Below, piece by piece: positions 49,024-58,169 of a stretch of 64,000 nt of DNA. How positions within the stretch are numbered: position 1 is the first letter of the stretch; each line of letters starts with the position of its first letter. This stretch comes from Lachnospiraceae bacterium (GTDB lineage: Bacteria; Bacillota; Clostridia; Lachnospirales; Lachnospiraceae). The stretch covers positions 62,001-126,000 of the forward strand of contig JAGBCB010000015.1 of the NCBI GenBank assembly GCA_017938145.1, written 5' to 3'. The translations under genes were made by a program, and so were the position numbers. The notes beneath the pieces were generated by a model. That model saw only the letters and a program-made list of their open reading frames with translations, was not told the DNA's origin and made no database searches.

Positions 49024-51042
49024 TTATTCTGCCTTTGCCTCCAGATTAAAATTCTTCAACACAAAAGAAGAAAATGCAGGCATGGTCAGGGAAAGCTTGC
49101 CGTCTGCCACGGAGTAAAGTCTTGCTTCCGGCACCATGGCATCCCCGCTGGTTAACATAAGGCTTACCAAAAACGGAGAATTGATACCCAGTTCTTCTAC
49201 GGAAAATGTAACAATTTTTGCCGAATCGTTATTGTTTACCGCAATAAAAAACTGGTCCTCCCGGTCAAAGCGTCCGAAGCTCAAAATGCCGTGTTCACAG
49301 TGAAGCATACGGAAAGAACCGTTACGCACCGCCGGATAAGTGCGGTGAATTTTAATTAATTCTCTGTGAAAACCGATTAAATCCTGATCTTCGTTTTTCC
49401 ACGGATACGGACGACGGTTATCCGGGTCGGTAAAACCGCACACGCCGGCTTCGTCACCGTAATACAGGGTCGGAGCTCCCGGCCAGAACATCTGCAACAC
49501 AACTGCCTCAGCGAAAACCGCCTTACTAATGCCCTCTTCTGCCGCCTTTGCCCCCAGCACCTGCACTCTGCCCGCCTGATGATTGGTTCTTGTTAAGAAG
49601 CGGGAATGGTCGTGGTTGGACAATTCATTCATGGCACAGTACAGGGATGCCGTCTGGAACTTTGCCATGTTATGCTTCATGCAATTCAGGAAGTGCTCAT
49701 GGTTGTTCCAAAGCTGGCCGCGGAATTCATCGCTGTGCTTTTCCATACCGGTTAAAAACCAGGTCACCGGCTCCATGAAAGCATCGTAATTCATTACGGT
49801 ATCCCACTCGTCGCCCCTCAGCCAGGACGCAGCATTTCCGTAATGCTCCGCTAAAATAACCGCATCCGGATTTGCCTCCTTTACCGCCTTGCGGAACCGT
49901 TTCCAGAACTTATGGTTAAACTCCTCACTATGACCTAAATCTGCTGCCACATCAAGACGCCAGCCATCCACGTTATATGGTGCAGACACCCACTTGGCGC
50001 CCACCTTACAGATATAGTCGCAAAGCTCCTCCGATTCTTCAAAATTCAGCTTTGGCAGGGTTTCATAGCCCCACCAGCCCTCGTAGGAGTTTTTATCATC
50101 TTCGTTGCGGAACTTAAAGAAATTCCAATACGGACTTTCCTTGGACTGGTAGGCTCCCGGCTCGTACTCGCCGCTTGCCGCATAGAAGCCTTCTCTGTCC
50201 AGCCATTTGTTAAAGGAGCCGCAGTGATTAAATACACCGTCTAAAATTACCTTCATGCCGCGAGCATGGATTTCTTTCACCAGGTCCGCAAAATACGCAT
50301 TGCTGGCCTCTAAGTTTTCTTTGTCGGTGGTTCTTTTAATATATCTTGCAAATGCACTGTCGCCGATAGTTCCATCGTTGACAATAACACCGAAGTGCGG
50401 ATCAATGTAGTCGTAGTCCTGACTGTCATATTTATGGTTGGACGGGGATACAAACAGCGGGTTGAAATAAATAACCTCTACACCCAAATCTTGCAGATAG
50501 TCTAACTTTTTACGGACACCTGCCAGGTCGCCGCCGTAGAAACGTCCTACGTCCAAATCAGCCACCGGAGTGTTCCACTTTTCTACCTGTTCTACTTCGG
50601 TTCCGAGGTACACATATTCTCCCGTAACTACGTCGTTGGATTTATCACCGTTACAAAAACGATCGGTATATATCTGGTACATCACAGCACCCTTTGCCCA
50701 TTCCGGTACATCAAAGCCCGGGGTTAAGCAGAAGAAGAACTCCTCGTTTACCCGGTTGGTTACACCGCTGCGGTCGTACTGGTAAATGATTCCTTCGCAG
50801 ATAAAGGAAAAGTAGTACCATACCTGCTCTTCCTCTACGTGAATGGTTGCTGTGTAATAATCGAATCTCTTTCCTGTTTCCGATAAAGTCATCGGAAACT
50901 CTCCCTGCTTAATATGAAGCATGGGATATGCATGACATCCGGCCGGCACACGGAAACGTACGGTTACGTCATCTCCTGCCTTTACGTCTACCGGATTACG
51001 GTATTCTTTTGTTCCGTCTGAAAAAAACAAATTCAGGTTCAT
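49024..51042 (-). CDS. GH13 alpha-amylase family enzyme (cyclomaltodextrinase/neopullulanase-like)
   Basis: It probably splits maltodextrins or cyclodextrins in the cytoplasm; there is no signal peptide. An N-terminal beta domain (residues ~1-110) precedes the barrel: AVMYQIYTDRFCNGD, GVEVIYFNPLF, the nucleophile Asp in VDGWRLDVAADL, the acid Glu in AVILAEHYG, and the third Asp in NELSNHDHSRF. Length 672 aa and the N-terminal domain fit the GH13_20-like group. It heads an operon with the HAD and YitT genes. Confidence 0.9.
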   Translation of the reverse strand: MNLNLFFSDGTKEYRNPVDVKAGDDVTVRFRVPAGCHAYPMLHIKQGEFPMTLSETGKRFDYYTATIHVEEEQVWYYFSFICEGIIYQYDRSGVTNRVNEEFFFCLTPGFDVPEWAKGAVMYQIYTDRFCNGDKSNDVVTGEYVYLGTEVEQVEKWNTPVADLDVGRFYGGDLAGVRKKLDYLQDLGVEVIYFNPLFVSPSNHKYDSQDYDYIDPHFGVIVNDGTIGDSAFARYIKRTTDKENLEASNAYFADLVKEIHARGMKVILDGVFNHCGSFNKWLDREGFYAASGEYEPGAYQSKESPYWNFFKFRNEDDKNSYEGWWGYETLPKLNFEESEELCDYICKVGAKWVSAPYNVDGWRLDVAADLGHSEEFNHKFWKRFRKAVKEANPDAVILAEHYGNAASWLRGDEWDTVMNYDAFMEPVTWFLTGMEKHSDEFRGQLWNNHEHFLNCMKHNMAKFQTASLYCAMNELSNHDHSRFLTRTNHQAGRVQVLGAKAAEEGISKAVFAEAVVLQMFWPGAPTLYYGDEAGVCGFTDPDNRRPYPWKNEDQDLIGFHRELIKIHRTYPAVRNGSFRMLHCEHGILSFGRFDREDQFFIAVNNNDSAKIVTFSVEELGINSPFLVSLMLTSGDAMVPEARLYSVADGKLSLTMPAFSSFVLKNFNLEAKAE

Positions 51043-51106
51043 GAAACTTATGCCTGTCCTCTCTTGTCTGTTATATATTCTCTCTTTCTGTTCCCATATA
51101 AGGTAA

Positions 51107-51134
51107 AAAGGCCGGCAATCGCTTGCCAGCCTTT
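51107..51134 (-). terminator. Terminator between ftsH and the GH13 gene
   Basis: Stem AAAGGCCGGCAA / TTGCCAGCCTTT with one mismatch and a TCGC loop, followed on the minus strand by TTTTTACC. It lies about 180 nt after ftsH; a TATAAT (51211-51206) lies between, so a short RNA or an attenuated leader of the GH13 gene is possible. Confidence 0.7.
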
Positions 51135-51316
51135 TCGGAGAAGGTATTTTTGTTACTTATGGGGTGTAGCAAAAACTATATAATGTATTGGGGTTTACGT
51201 GTGTTATTATAGTACAGTTCGTCCGATAAGTGTGCACAAACTTTACAAAATTTTTCATCTTTTTTTGTTAAAAATTACAATAACCCTTTTCTGACCCTCA
51301 AAAACATGCCGTTAAA

Positions 51317-53128
51317 TTATACAAAAAGCGCCTCAAACTCGTCTTTTGTGATACGTTCCTTCTCAAGCAGAAGCTCTGCACAAGCCTCCAGAACCGCTTT
51401 GTTTTCTTCCAACAGCTGCTTTGCTTTTCCGTAACATTCGTCAATAATTGCACGAACCTCTTCGTCAATGCTGTTTGCCACTGCATCGCTGTAGTTTTTG
51501 GTATGACCGTAATCTCTGCCCAGGAATACTTCATCTTCGCTGATTTCACAGTTAACCAGACCGATCTTATCGGAGAAACCGTATTTGGTTACCATATTTC
51601 TTGCGGTGTGGGTTGCCTGTTTAATATCCTGGGAAGCACCGGTGGTAATATCGTCGAATACCATTTCTTCGGCGATACGTCCGCCAAGACTTACCATAAT
51701 GTCCTGCATCAGCTTTCCCTTGGTTAAGAACATTTCATCCCGCTCCGGCAGTGGCATGGTATAACCCGCCGCACTGGAGCCTGTCGGGATAATGGATACG
51801 GTATATACCGGGCCCACATCCGGAAGCACATGGAATAAAATCGCATGACCGGCTTCGTGGTATGCAGTGATTTTTCTTTCCTTTTCGCTGACCACGCGGC
51901 TCTTCTTTTCCATACCGATGCCCACCTTGATTAAGGACTTTTTGATATCCTCTTCACGGATGAAAGCACGCTCGTCTTTCGCTGCCGCAATGGCCGCTTC
52001 GTTTAACAGGTTCTCTAAATCTGCACCGGTAAAGCCGGCGGTGGTCTGGGCAACTCTCTTTAAATCTACATCATCAGCCAGTGGCTTGTTTTTTGCATGA
52101 ACTCCGAGAATTTCTTCTCTACCCTTTACGTCAGGACGGTTGACATAAACCTTACGGTCGAATCGTCCCGGACGGAGAATTGCAGGGTCTAAGATATCTA
52201 CACGGTTGGTGGCTGCCATTACGATGATACCTTCGTTGACACCAAAGCCGTCCATTTCTACCAACAGCTGGTTTAAGGTCTGTTCACGTTCGTCGTGTCC
52301 GCCGCCCATACCGGTACCGCGGTGTCTTGCCACCGCATCAATTTCGTCGATAAATACGATACATGGTGCATTTTTCTTTGCCTGGTCAAACAGGTCACGT
52401 ACTCGGGAAGCACCCACACCTACAAACATTTCCGCAAAGTCGGAACCGGAGGTGGAGAAAAACGGTACGCCTGCCTCACCGGCAACCGCCTTGGCAAGCA
52501 GGGTTTTACCGGTTCCCGGAGGGCCCACTAAAATCACACCCTTCGGAATTTTTGCACCCACCTGGATATACTTTTTTGGATTCTTTAAGAAATCTACGAT
52601 TTCTGCCAGCTCTTCCTTTTCTTCCGCAACGCCGGCAACCTCTTTAAAGGTGGTGCCCTTGCCGTCGGTATTTAAAGTCATTTTGGCACGGCTCTTACCG
52701 AAATTCATCATTTTGGAGTCACCGCCGCCGGCACTTCTGTTCATCATCATGTTAAACATAAAGAACATGACAACAAAAATTAATATCATCGGCAGAATTT
52801 CCGTCATGAAATAATTTGGCTTGGAAATATCCATAACCTCCGGATTTAAGCCCGCATCCATGGCAGCCTGCCATGCCGTCTCGGTATTAACTACATTGAA
52901 GGTTTTTACGGTATCTGCCTTATCTACTACGCTTACCCGTCCGGTAGGCGCCTCCTGGTTTTGTCTGATAATGACACGGGCAATTTTTCCTTCTGTTAAA
53001 TCCTCCAGGTAATCCCGGTAGGTATAGTTCACCTGCTGGGACTGGTTACTTAAGGTTAAGCCCAGACCAATCAGCACACATATAATTAACAGGATAAAAA
53101 ATCCCTGTCCTTTGGAACTTTTATTCAA
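51317..53128 (-). CDS. ftsH: ATP-dependent zinc metalloprotease FtsH
   Basis: This membrane AAA+ protease degrades membrane and regulatory proteins. Two N-terminal membrane segments ([18 protein letters not shown] and [16 protein letters not shown]) flank a small outer domain. The AAA core has Walker [14 protein letters not shown] (near residue 206), Walker B IVFIDEID and the pore/SRH phrases. The zinc site is [10 protein letters not shown] (near residue 424). Length 603 aa is normal. It closes the tilS-hpt-ftsH set, the usual Firmicutes order. Confidence 0.97.
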   Translation of the reverse strand: MNKSSKGQGFFILLIICVLIGLGLTLSNQSQQVNYTYRDYLEDLTEGKIARVIIRQNQEAPTGRVSVVDKADTVKTFNVVNTETAWQAAMDAGLNPEVMDISKPNYFMTEILPMILIFVVMFFMFNMMMNRSAGGGDSKMMNFGKSRAKMTLNTDGKGTTFKEVAGVAEEKEELAEIVDFLKNPKKYIQVGAKIPKGVILVGPPGTGKTLLAKAVAGEAGVPFFSTSGSDFAEMFVGVGASRVRDLFDQAKKNAPCIVFIDEIDAVARHRGTGMGGGHDEREQTLNQLLVEMDGFGVNEGIIVMAATNRVDILDPAILRPGRFDRKVYVNRPDVKGREEILGVHAKNKPLADDVDLKRVAQTTAGFTGADLENLLNEAAIAAAKDERAFIREEDIKKSLIKVGIGMEKKSRVVSEKERKITAYHEAGHAILFHVLPDVGPVYTVSIIPTGSSAAGYTMPLPERDEMFLTKGKLMQDIMVSLGGRIAEEMVFDDITTGASQDIKQATHTARNMVTKYGFSDKIGLVNCEISEDEVFLGRDYGHTKNYSDAVANSIDEEVRAIIDECYGKAKQLLEENKAVLEACAELLLEKERITKDEFEALFV

Positions 53129-53158
53129 GTTGCTATCCTCCTGATTGTTTGTTTCTCT

Positions 53159-53680
53159 TTACAGTTCTACCACACCGATATACGGAAGGTTGCGGTACTT
53201 TTGGGCATAGTCAAGGCCATAGCCCACAACGAATAAATCCGGAATTTCTTTGCCCACGTAGTCCACGTCCACGTCTACCACGCGGCGGTCCGGCTTATCA
53301 AGTAAAGTACAAAGCTTTAAGCTCTTTGGCTCTCTTACCTTTAAGAAAGAAAGCAGATGGGATAAGGTACGGCCGGAGTCGATAATATCTTCCACCACCA
53401 GCACATTTTTATCTTTAATCGGGTCGTCTAAATCCTTCATGATTTTGATTCTTCCGGAACTTTCTGTGCCATCGCCGTAGCTGGATACTGACATAAAGTC
53501 AATGGTTACCGGTACGGTAATATACTTTGCCAGCTCACAGGTAAAGAAAATACTGCCACGCAGGATACACACTAAGTGCAGGCTTTCTCCCTCATAATCT
53601 TTGCTGATTTGTGCCGCCATTTCGCGGATTCTTGCCTCCAGTTCCTCCTGTGGAATTAATACACTGATCTTATCTTCCAT
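53159..53680 (-). CDS. hpt: Hypoxanthine phosphoribosyltransferase
   Basis: It salvages hypoxanthine and guanine with PRPP. The PRPP-binding motif is VLVVEDIIDSGRTLSHLL, and the N-terminal loop is ILRGSIFFTCELAKYI. 173 aa is normal. Its start overlaps the end of tilS by 11 nt; ftsH follows after 30 nt. Confidence 0.96.
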   Translation of the reverse strand: MEDKISVLIPQEELEARIREMAAQISKDYEGESLHLVCILRGSIFFTCELAKYITVPVTIDFMSVSSYGDGTESSGRIKIMKDLDDPIKDKNVLVVEDIIDSGRTLSHLLSFLKVREPKSLKLCTLLDKPDRRVVDVDVDYVGKEIPDLFVVGYGLDYAQKYRNLPYIGVVEL

Positions 53681-55085
53681 CTTCGTTTCCTCCGTCTATT
53701 GTTGCTACTAAAACCTGCTTTGTTTCTTCTGTAACACGAAAACCTTCGCTTCCCCGGATTCCGGGAATCCAAAGCAGCCGGTTCCCCTCCGCCAGAATCG
53801 GATATTGTTTTCGCAGTTCTTTTGGTATTTTTGCTTCCGCAAACACATCCGCCGCCTTCTTTTTTCTTCCATCGGTGAAAACCACCATTTCATCCTCGGC
53901 CGCTACTGTCCTTACGGAAATAACTTTCTCTATTTTATCATAATCAAACCATTTCGTATAGGTACTTTTTGGAATATTTTCTTCAATTTCTTCACGTTTT
54001 TTTACGGAAAGCGTCAGTTTTTTCCCCGTTTCCGGCAAAATAATTTCAAACGGAAAGGATTTTACTTCCACGCAAAAGCCGCTGCGGTTCTCCAGCCTTC
54101 TGCCGATGAATAGCTGCCCAAAGCGCCTTTCGGCCATCAGACCTGCCGGCAAAGTAACCTGCCGCCCGGTCTGCTTATCCATAAGAGCCATACAGTCCGC
54201 CACAAAGCCCGACGTGATATCTTTTTTTCTTTGGCAGGCAACACACAGTGCTTTGTACATCACCCGCTCCGCCAAAAGCCTCTCTGCGCTTCTCAGCGCC
54301 TCAATTTCGAGCGAAACATTATTATCGGCATCAATCCCTGCACAAGCACCAAAAAGCTCCTCTGTGAGCCTTTCAAGCACTTTTTCCACTTCTCCGGCAT
54401 ATTCCGCCAGCCCGGCCACATGTTCCACAGCCCCGCTGCAAACATCCTTAGCCACCGGAAGAATTCCGTGACGGATTTTGTTCCTGGTATATTCTTCCTC
54501 CAAATTGGTGCGGTCTATACAAAAATCCTGATTTTTTTCTTTTAAATATGCCTCGATTTCCTCTCTGGTCACAGAAAGCAACGGCCGCACCAGGGAACCG
54601 TTTTTTGCCTCCATGCCGGAAAGCCCTTTTAGGCGGCTGCCCCGGAACATCTGAAACAATACCGTTTCCGCCTGGTCATCCTTATGATGGGCCACAGCGG
54701 TCTTGCTACATTGTTGCTTTTTGGCAATTTCAGCAAAAGCTTTGTACCGGGCATTGCGTCCGGCTTCCTCTAAGGACCAGCCGTTCTCTGCGGCAAGTTC
54801 TGCCACCGGAACCGAAACCACCGTAAGCTCCAGACCGTGCTGCCGGCACAATTCTTCGCAAAAATGCTGGTCTGCCAAGGCATCTTTTCCCCGGAGATTA
54901 TGGTTTACATGTACCGGAACCAATTCTAAATTAAGCTCCTTTGCCAAATCCAGGAGTAGCAGAAAAAGGCAGACGGAATCTGCCCCGCCGGAAAGGCCGA
55001 TTACAACCTTATCTCCTGGGGAAAATAATTCTTTCTGCCTGCAAAACGCCTTGATTTTATTGGTAAACACATACTCTTTTTCCAT
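53670..55085 (-). CDS. tilS: tRNA(Ile)-lysidine synthetase
   Basis: It modifies C34 of the minor tRNA-Ile(CAU) to lysidine. The PP-loop ATP motif is VIGLSGGADSVCLFLLL (residues ~27-43), with HVNHNLRG and VAHHKDDQAETVLFQMFRGS as the other family phrases. A central TilS domain and a C-terminal TilS_C-like domain follow. Length 471 aa is normal. It sits between spoIIE and hpt, the conserved neighbourhood. Confidence 0.96.
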   Translation of the reverse strand: MEKEYVFTNKIKAFCRQKELFSPGDKVVIGLSGGADSVCLFLLLLDLAKELNLELVPVHVNHNLRGKDALADQHFCEELCRQHGLELTVVSVPVAELAAENGWSLEEAGRNARYKAFAEIAKKQQCSKTAVAHHKDDQAETVLFQMFRGSRLKGLSGMEAKNGSLVRPLLSVTREEIEAYLKEKNQDFCIDRTNLEEEYTRNKIRHGILPVAKDVCSGAVEHVAGLAEYAGEVEKVLERLTEELFGACAGIDADNNVSLEIEALRSAERLLAERVMYKALCVACQRKKDITSGFVADCMALMDKQTGRQVTLPAGLMAERRFGQLFIGRRLENRSGFCVEVKSFPFEIILPETGKKLTLSVKKREEIEENIPKSTYTKWFDYDKIEKVISVRTVAAEDEMVVFTDGRKKKAADVFAEAKIPKELRKQYPILAEGNRLLWIPGIRGSEGFRVTEETKQVLVATIDGGNEDGR

Positions 55086-55124
55086 AGTACTTATATTCTA
55101 ACAAGTCCGTCGGGAATTGACAAG

Positions 55125-56330
55125 TCAAAACATTCCTTTCTGTTCAAAAACCCCGCAGACAAGCACTGTCATATCATCCCGAGGTTCAAAATTCTGCAAA
55201 AGCAGGGAAGCATTCAGAATACGGCCGGCAATCACCTGGGGATTCTGCCCCGGGTCCTCCCCAATAATCTGCTGCAGAAATTCTGCCCGTTCCTCCGGCC
55301 GCACGGCGTCCAACACCCCGTCGCTCATCATGATAATATAATCTCCGTCATACAGCTTCTTTCCGGTAAAATCATAATCCACCCGCTGCAGCATGCCGAT
55401 GGGCAATGTTTTCGCCTCCACACATTCCAGCCACTTTCCCCGCCGGATATAGGTCGCCGCACCACCGATTTTGATAAACTCACAGGTGCCGCCGTATAAA
55501 TTTATCCTGCTGATATCTAAGGTTGCAAAGGAATTCTGCTCCGCCCGAAGGGCAAGCACCGAATTAATCATGCGGATTGCCGTTTCTTCTTTAAAGCCCG
55601 CTGAAAGCATCCGCTCCAGAAGCGTCAGTACCGACTCGCTTTCCCGTTCTGCTGCCTCACCACTGCCCATACCGTCGGACAAAATCATGGCAAGCTCTCC
55701 TTCATTTTCATAGAAGAAGGAAAAAGAATCTCCGGACACCTGCTGCTCTTCCTTCACTGACCTTGCCACACCGGTAATACAGTAATACTGCGGCTGTTCC
55801 CGGAATATAAATTCCGTTTCCTCCTCCGATAAGTACCCCCGTTTCGGGCAGGATGCCTTCACGGGAAATAACAGTGCTTCCGACAAAAGCCTCTCCAACA
55901 GCCGCAGGGACATGGTCTTCTTTACGCCGTCGCATTTCAGCCACAGCGTAATCTCCCGTCCCTTTTCCGCAAGATAGGCAGTTTCCACCCTCCGAGCCTT
56001 AATATGATACCGCCGCAGGAAAAGCACCAGCTCCCGCTTTTCCTCCTCGGATAAATACTGCTCCCGCTTTAAGGACGCCTCCATCTCACTGAAATACCGG
56101 GCGGTTTCCTCCAACTGATAAACCAGGGCTTCCTTGCCCTCCATCATCTGACGATATGCCGACCGCCGAAGCCTTGCTACCCTTGGGCACGCCTCGCATC
56201 CGCCCTCCTCCGGTACGGTATTGCAGTCGCAAACCTCCTCCTGCCTGTCCGTTACATAGGCAGAAAAGACCCTTGCCAGCTCCTGATAGGAGCCTGCTGC
56301 CTTTGCCGCCCACGCCTGTTGTCCTTCCAT
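55125..56330 (-). CDS. spoIIE: SpoIIE-type phosphatase lacking the membrane domain
   Basis: The PP2C phosphatase domain (about residues 190-401) has the metal-binding SGDSFSFF, ILSDGMGSGE, and MMSDGVLD. SpoIIE dephosphorylates SpoIIAA to switch on sigma-F in the forespore. Usual SpoIIE proteins have about ten membrane helices and are ~800 aa; this one starts at a well-placed GGAGGGAG site at 56330, is 401 aa and has no membrane segment. A Cys-rich stretch (CDCNTVPEEGGCEAC) lies near the start. It holds the usual spoIIE place before tilS. It may be a soluble SpoIIE or a shortened paralogue. Confidence 0.85.
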   Translation of the reverse strand: MEGQQAWAAKAAGSYQELARVFSAYVTDRQEEVCDCNTVPEEGGCEACPRVARLRRSAYRQMMEGKEALVYQLEETARYFSEMEASLKREQYLSEEEKRELVLFLRRYHIKARRVETAYLAEKGREITLWLKCDGVKKTMSLRLLERLLSEALLFPVKASCPKRGYLSEEETEFIFREQPQYYCITGVARSVKEEQQVSGDSFSFFYENEGELAMILSDGMGSGEAAERESESVLTLLERMLSAGFKEETAIRMINSVLALRAEQNSFATLDISRINLYGGTCEFIKIGGAATYIRRGKWLECVEAKTLPIGMLQRVDYDFTGKKLYDGDYIIMMSDGVLDAVRPEERAEFLQQIIGEDPGQNPQVIAGRILNASLLLQNFEPRDDMTVLVCGVFEQKGMF

Positions 56331-56428
56331 ATTGCTCCCTCCTGTATTCTATCAACAAACCCTAATCGGTTTTGGTGTCTGTCCGCAATTATACAGAAGG
56401 TAATTTACAATTTTTGTCAAAAGAAAAA

Positions 56429-56450
56429 GGAAGAGTCAAAAAACTCTTCC
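56429..56450 (-). terminator. Terminator after divIC
   Basis: Stem GGAAGAGT / ACTCTTCC with a 6-nt loop, followed on the minus strand by TTTTTCTTTT; 19 nt after the divIC stop. Confidence 0.88.
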
Positions 56451-56469
56451 GCATAATCTGACGTATTTT

Positions 56470-56784
56470 TTATTCTTCTCCCTCCGGGCGGAGTATAGTT
56501 TCGTCCGGATATACCAGGCCAAGAACCTTTCTTGCCAACTCTTCTATGAAACTCACGGTCTGCATATGGGCTTTTTGGTTTTTTAACTCCTCGGAGCGCT
56601 CCTGCTGCGTTTGCAGCTGTTCTTCCCGTTCTGCCTTCTGCTTTTCCAGGGCGCGCTTTTCCGCCTGCAGTTCCACACTGCTGTAGGTGATTACCGCAAA
56701 CAGAACCAGCACTGCAACAGCAATTATCTTAAGTCCGTTTTTTCTTTTTTGCTTTTTTCCTGTGTTTCGGATTACTTCCCTCAT
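56470..56784 (-). CDS. divIC: Septum formation initiator FtsB/DivIC-like protein
   Basis: A short basic cytoplasmic N-terminus is followed by one membrane helix (IIAVAVLVLFAVITYSSV), then a coiled coil (residues ~40-75) and the DivIC/FtsB tail (FIEELARKVLGLVYPDE). The protein joins FtsL and DivIB in the division complex. Its first ~55 nt overlap the end of yabQ in another frame, more than the usual few bases. The ATG at 56784 lies within yabQ. Confidence 0.88.
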   Translation of the reverse strand: MREVIRNTGKKQKRKNGLKIIAVAVLVLFAVITYSSVELQAEKRALEKQKAEREEQLQTQQERSEELKNQKAHMQTVSFIEELARKVLGLVYPDETILRPEGEE

Positions 56785-57154
56785 CCACCGGCACCTGTCC
56801 TTTACTGCTAAACTTCGCTTTTATTTTAACCGTTTTCCTGCACTTTTGCAATAGTCTCTTTCTGACAGCCTCCAAAGGCGCCCCCAGCGTCCGTACATAG
56901 GCAAGACAGCCAAGTGCCGCACCCGCAAAGGTATACCACCGCAAAATTCCGTCGTTATGTTCGTACACCGTCAAAAAAAAGCAAAAACCCGCCGCAGACA
57001 AAAATAAAATATCCTCCGCATCGATCACCGCTGTCCGATGTCGAAACACTGCCCGGAAATACAACAGGAGGTGATAGCAAAAGGCTACGAGCACTCCGTA
57101 AAATACCGTAGCAGAAAAGCAAAGCAGTTCTTTTGTGATTTCTGCACTAACCAT
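56729..57154 (-). CDS. yabQ: Spore cortex protein YabQ
   Basis: A mother-cell membrane protein needed for cortex formation. It has four hydrophobic segments (LLCFSATVFYGVLVAFCYHLLLYF; ILFLSAAGFCFFLTVYEH; YTFAGAALGCLAYVRTL) and the family pattern of YabQ, then a strongly basic tail ending KKAKKKKRT. It begins 1 nt after yabP and runs 56 nt into divIC. Confidence 0.85.
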   Translation of the reverse strand: MVSAEITKELLCFSATVFYGVLVAFCYHLLLYFRAVFRHRTAVIDAEDILFLSAAGFCFFLTVYEHNDGILRWYTFAGAALGCLAYVRTLGAPLEAVRKRLLQKCRKTVKIKAKFSSKGQVPVDEGSNPKHRKKAKKKKRT

Positions 57155-57155
57155 A

Positions 57156-57446
57156 CTACCTAAACAGGCGCTTTAAGACAGATTCCCCATTGCCTGTCTT
57201 TCCCGGCTTGTCGGCATACACAAAACTGTCCACCTGACCTTCTAAATCGACCTCGCCCTTTTCCACCGTAAGGCGCTTTACAAACAAATCGTTGCCGCGG
57301 ATAATCAAAGCTCCCATGGTTGTGTTTAACACCACCTCCTTGGCGTCAAAGGAAACTACTTCCTTGACTCCGGTCAGCTCTGCAGCTTTTCTTCCCTGTA
57401 CTAAAAACTTATGCGGACCTAAACCCGTCGTATTTTTTTCTTCCAT
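57156..57446 (-). CDS. yabP: Sporulation protein YabP
   Basis: A 96-aa protein with the YabP/YqfC fold: GPHKFLVQGRKAAELTGVKEVVSFDAKEVVLNTTMGALIIRGNDL and VDLEGQVDSFVY. YabP is needed for cortex synthesis with YabQ. It follows the S4-domain gene by 61 nt and is immediately followed by yabQ. Confidence 0.92.
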   Translation of the reverse strand: MEEKNTTGLGPHKFLVQGRKAAELTGVKEVVSFDAKEVVLNTTMGALIIRGNDLFVKRLTVEKGEVDLEGQVDSFVYADKPGKTGNGESVLKRLFR

Positions 57447-57507
57447 TTTTTGCTCCTGCCGTTTTCTTCCTTACCGAAAGATATGCAGAAGCGCTCCTGT
57501 TTATGTG

Positions 57508-57747
57508 TTACAGGTATTTAAACAGGTCCTTTGCCTCATCCTTTTTTGTGGTGTCCTGAATATCAAGCACTTCCACCTTTACAGACTTGGTGCCGAAACC
57601 GATTTCGATGACATCTCCCACCTTAACCTCTGTAGAAGCCTTTGCCACCTTGTCGTTAATTAGTACTCTTCCCGCATCGCAAGCCTCGTTGGCTACGGTT
57701 CTTCTCTTGATTAAGCGGGATACCTTTAAATATTTATCCAGTCTCAT
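57508..57747 (-). CDS. rqcP: S4-domain RNA-binding protein (RqcP/YabO)
   Basis: The 79-aa protein is a single S4 domain: MRLDKYLKVSRLIKRRTVANEACDAGRVLIN and VKVGDVIEIGFG. In Bacillus RqcP acts with RqcH in alanine tailing of stalled nascent chains on the 50S subunit. Its position between HU and yabP is the conserved Firmicutes order. Confidence 0.92.
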   Translation of the reverse strand: MRLDKYLKVSRLIKRRTVANEACDAGRVLINDKVAKASTEVKVGDVIEIGFGTKSVKVEVLDIQDTTKKDEAKDLFKYL

Positions 57748-57773
57748 ATACTTTTCCTCCCTGCCAAAAGCAA

Positions 57774-57800
57774 AAGGCTGCCAGGATACCTGACAGCCTT
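57774..57800 (-). terminator. Terminator-like hairpin after HU
   Basis: Stem AAGGCTGCCAGG / CCTGACAGCCTT with one mismatched pair and a short loop; on the minus strand it is followed by TTTTGCTTTT. It lies between HU and rqcP and may reduce read-through. Confidence 0.6.
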
Positions 57801-57855
57801 AAAATTTGCACTCATTCACCGGTAACAGTACCGGCAATTTTTTCGGTGTTGTTTA

Positions 57856-58131
57856 TTAAGCGTTAACAACGTCCTTTAAAGCCTTACCAGCTTTGAACTT
57901 AGGGTTCTTGGAAGCTGCGATAGTAATCTTCTTCTTTGTCTGTGGGTTGATGCCTTCTCTAGCTGGTCTTTCGGAAACTTCGAATGTACCGAAACCTACT
58001 AACTGAACCTTTTCACCCTTCTTTAATTCATCTGTAACAACGTCGATGAATGCCTTTAAAGCCTTCTCAGCGTCCTTCTTGGATAATTCTGCGTTTGCTG
58101 CCATAGCTGCAACTAATTCTGTCTTATTCAT
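57856..58131 (-). CDS. hup: HU-type DNA-binding protein
   Basis: This small histone-like protein bends and compacts [47 protein letters not shown] and INPQTKKKI are classic HU sequence, including the conserved Pro of the DNA-binding arm. I use the ATG at 58131 (91 aa), preceded by GAGGAGG; the longer frame overlaps mazG and has no ribosome site. Confidence 0.97.
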   Translation of the reverse strand: MNKTELVAAMAANAELSKKDAEKALKAFIDVVTDELKKGEKVQLVGFGTFEVSERPAREGINPQTKKKITIAASKNPKFKAGKALKDVVNA

Positions 58132-58169
58132 TGTATAATCCTCCTCTATAAGTATAGGTTTTTTATGAG

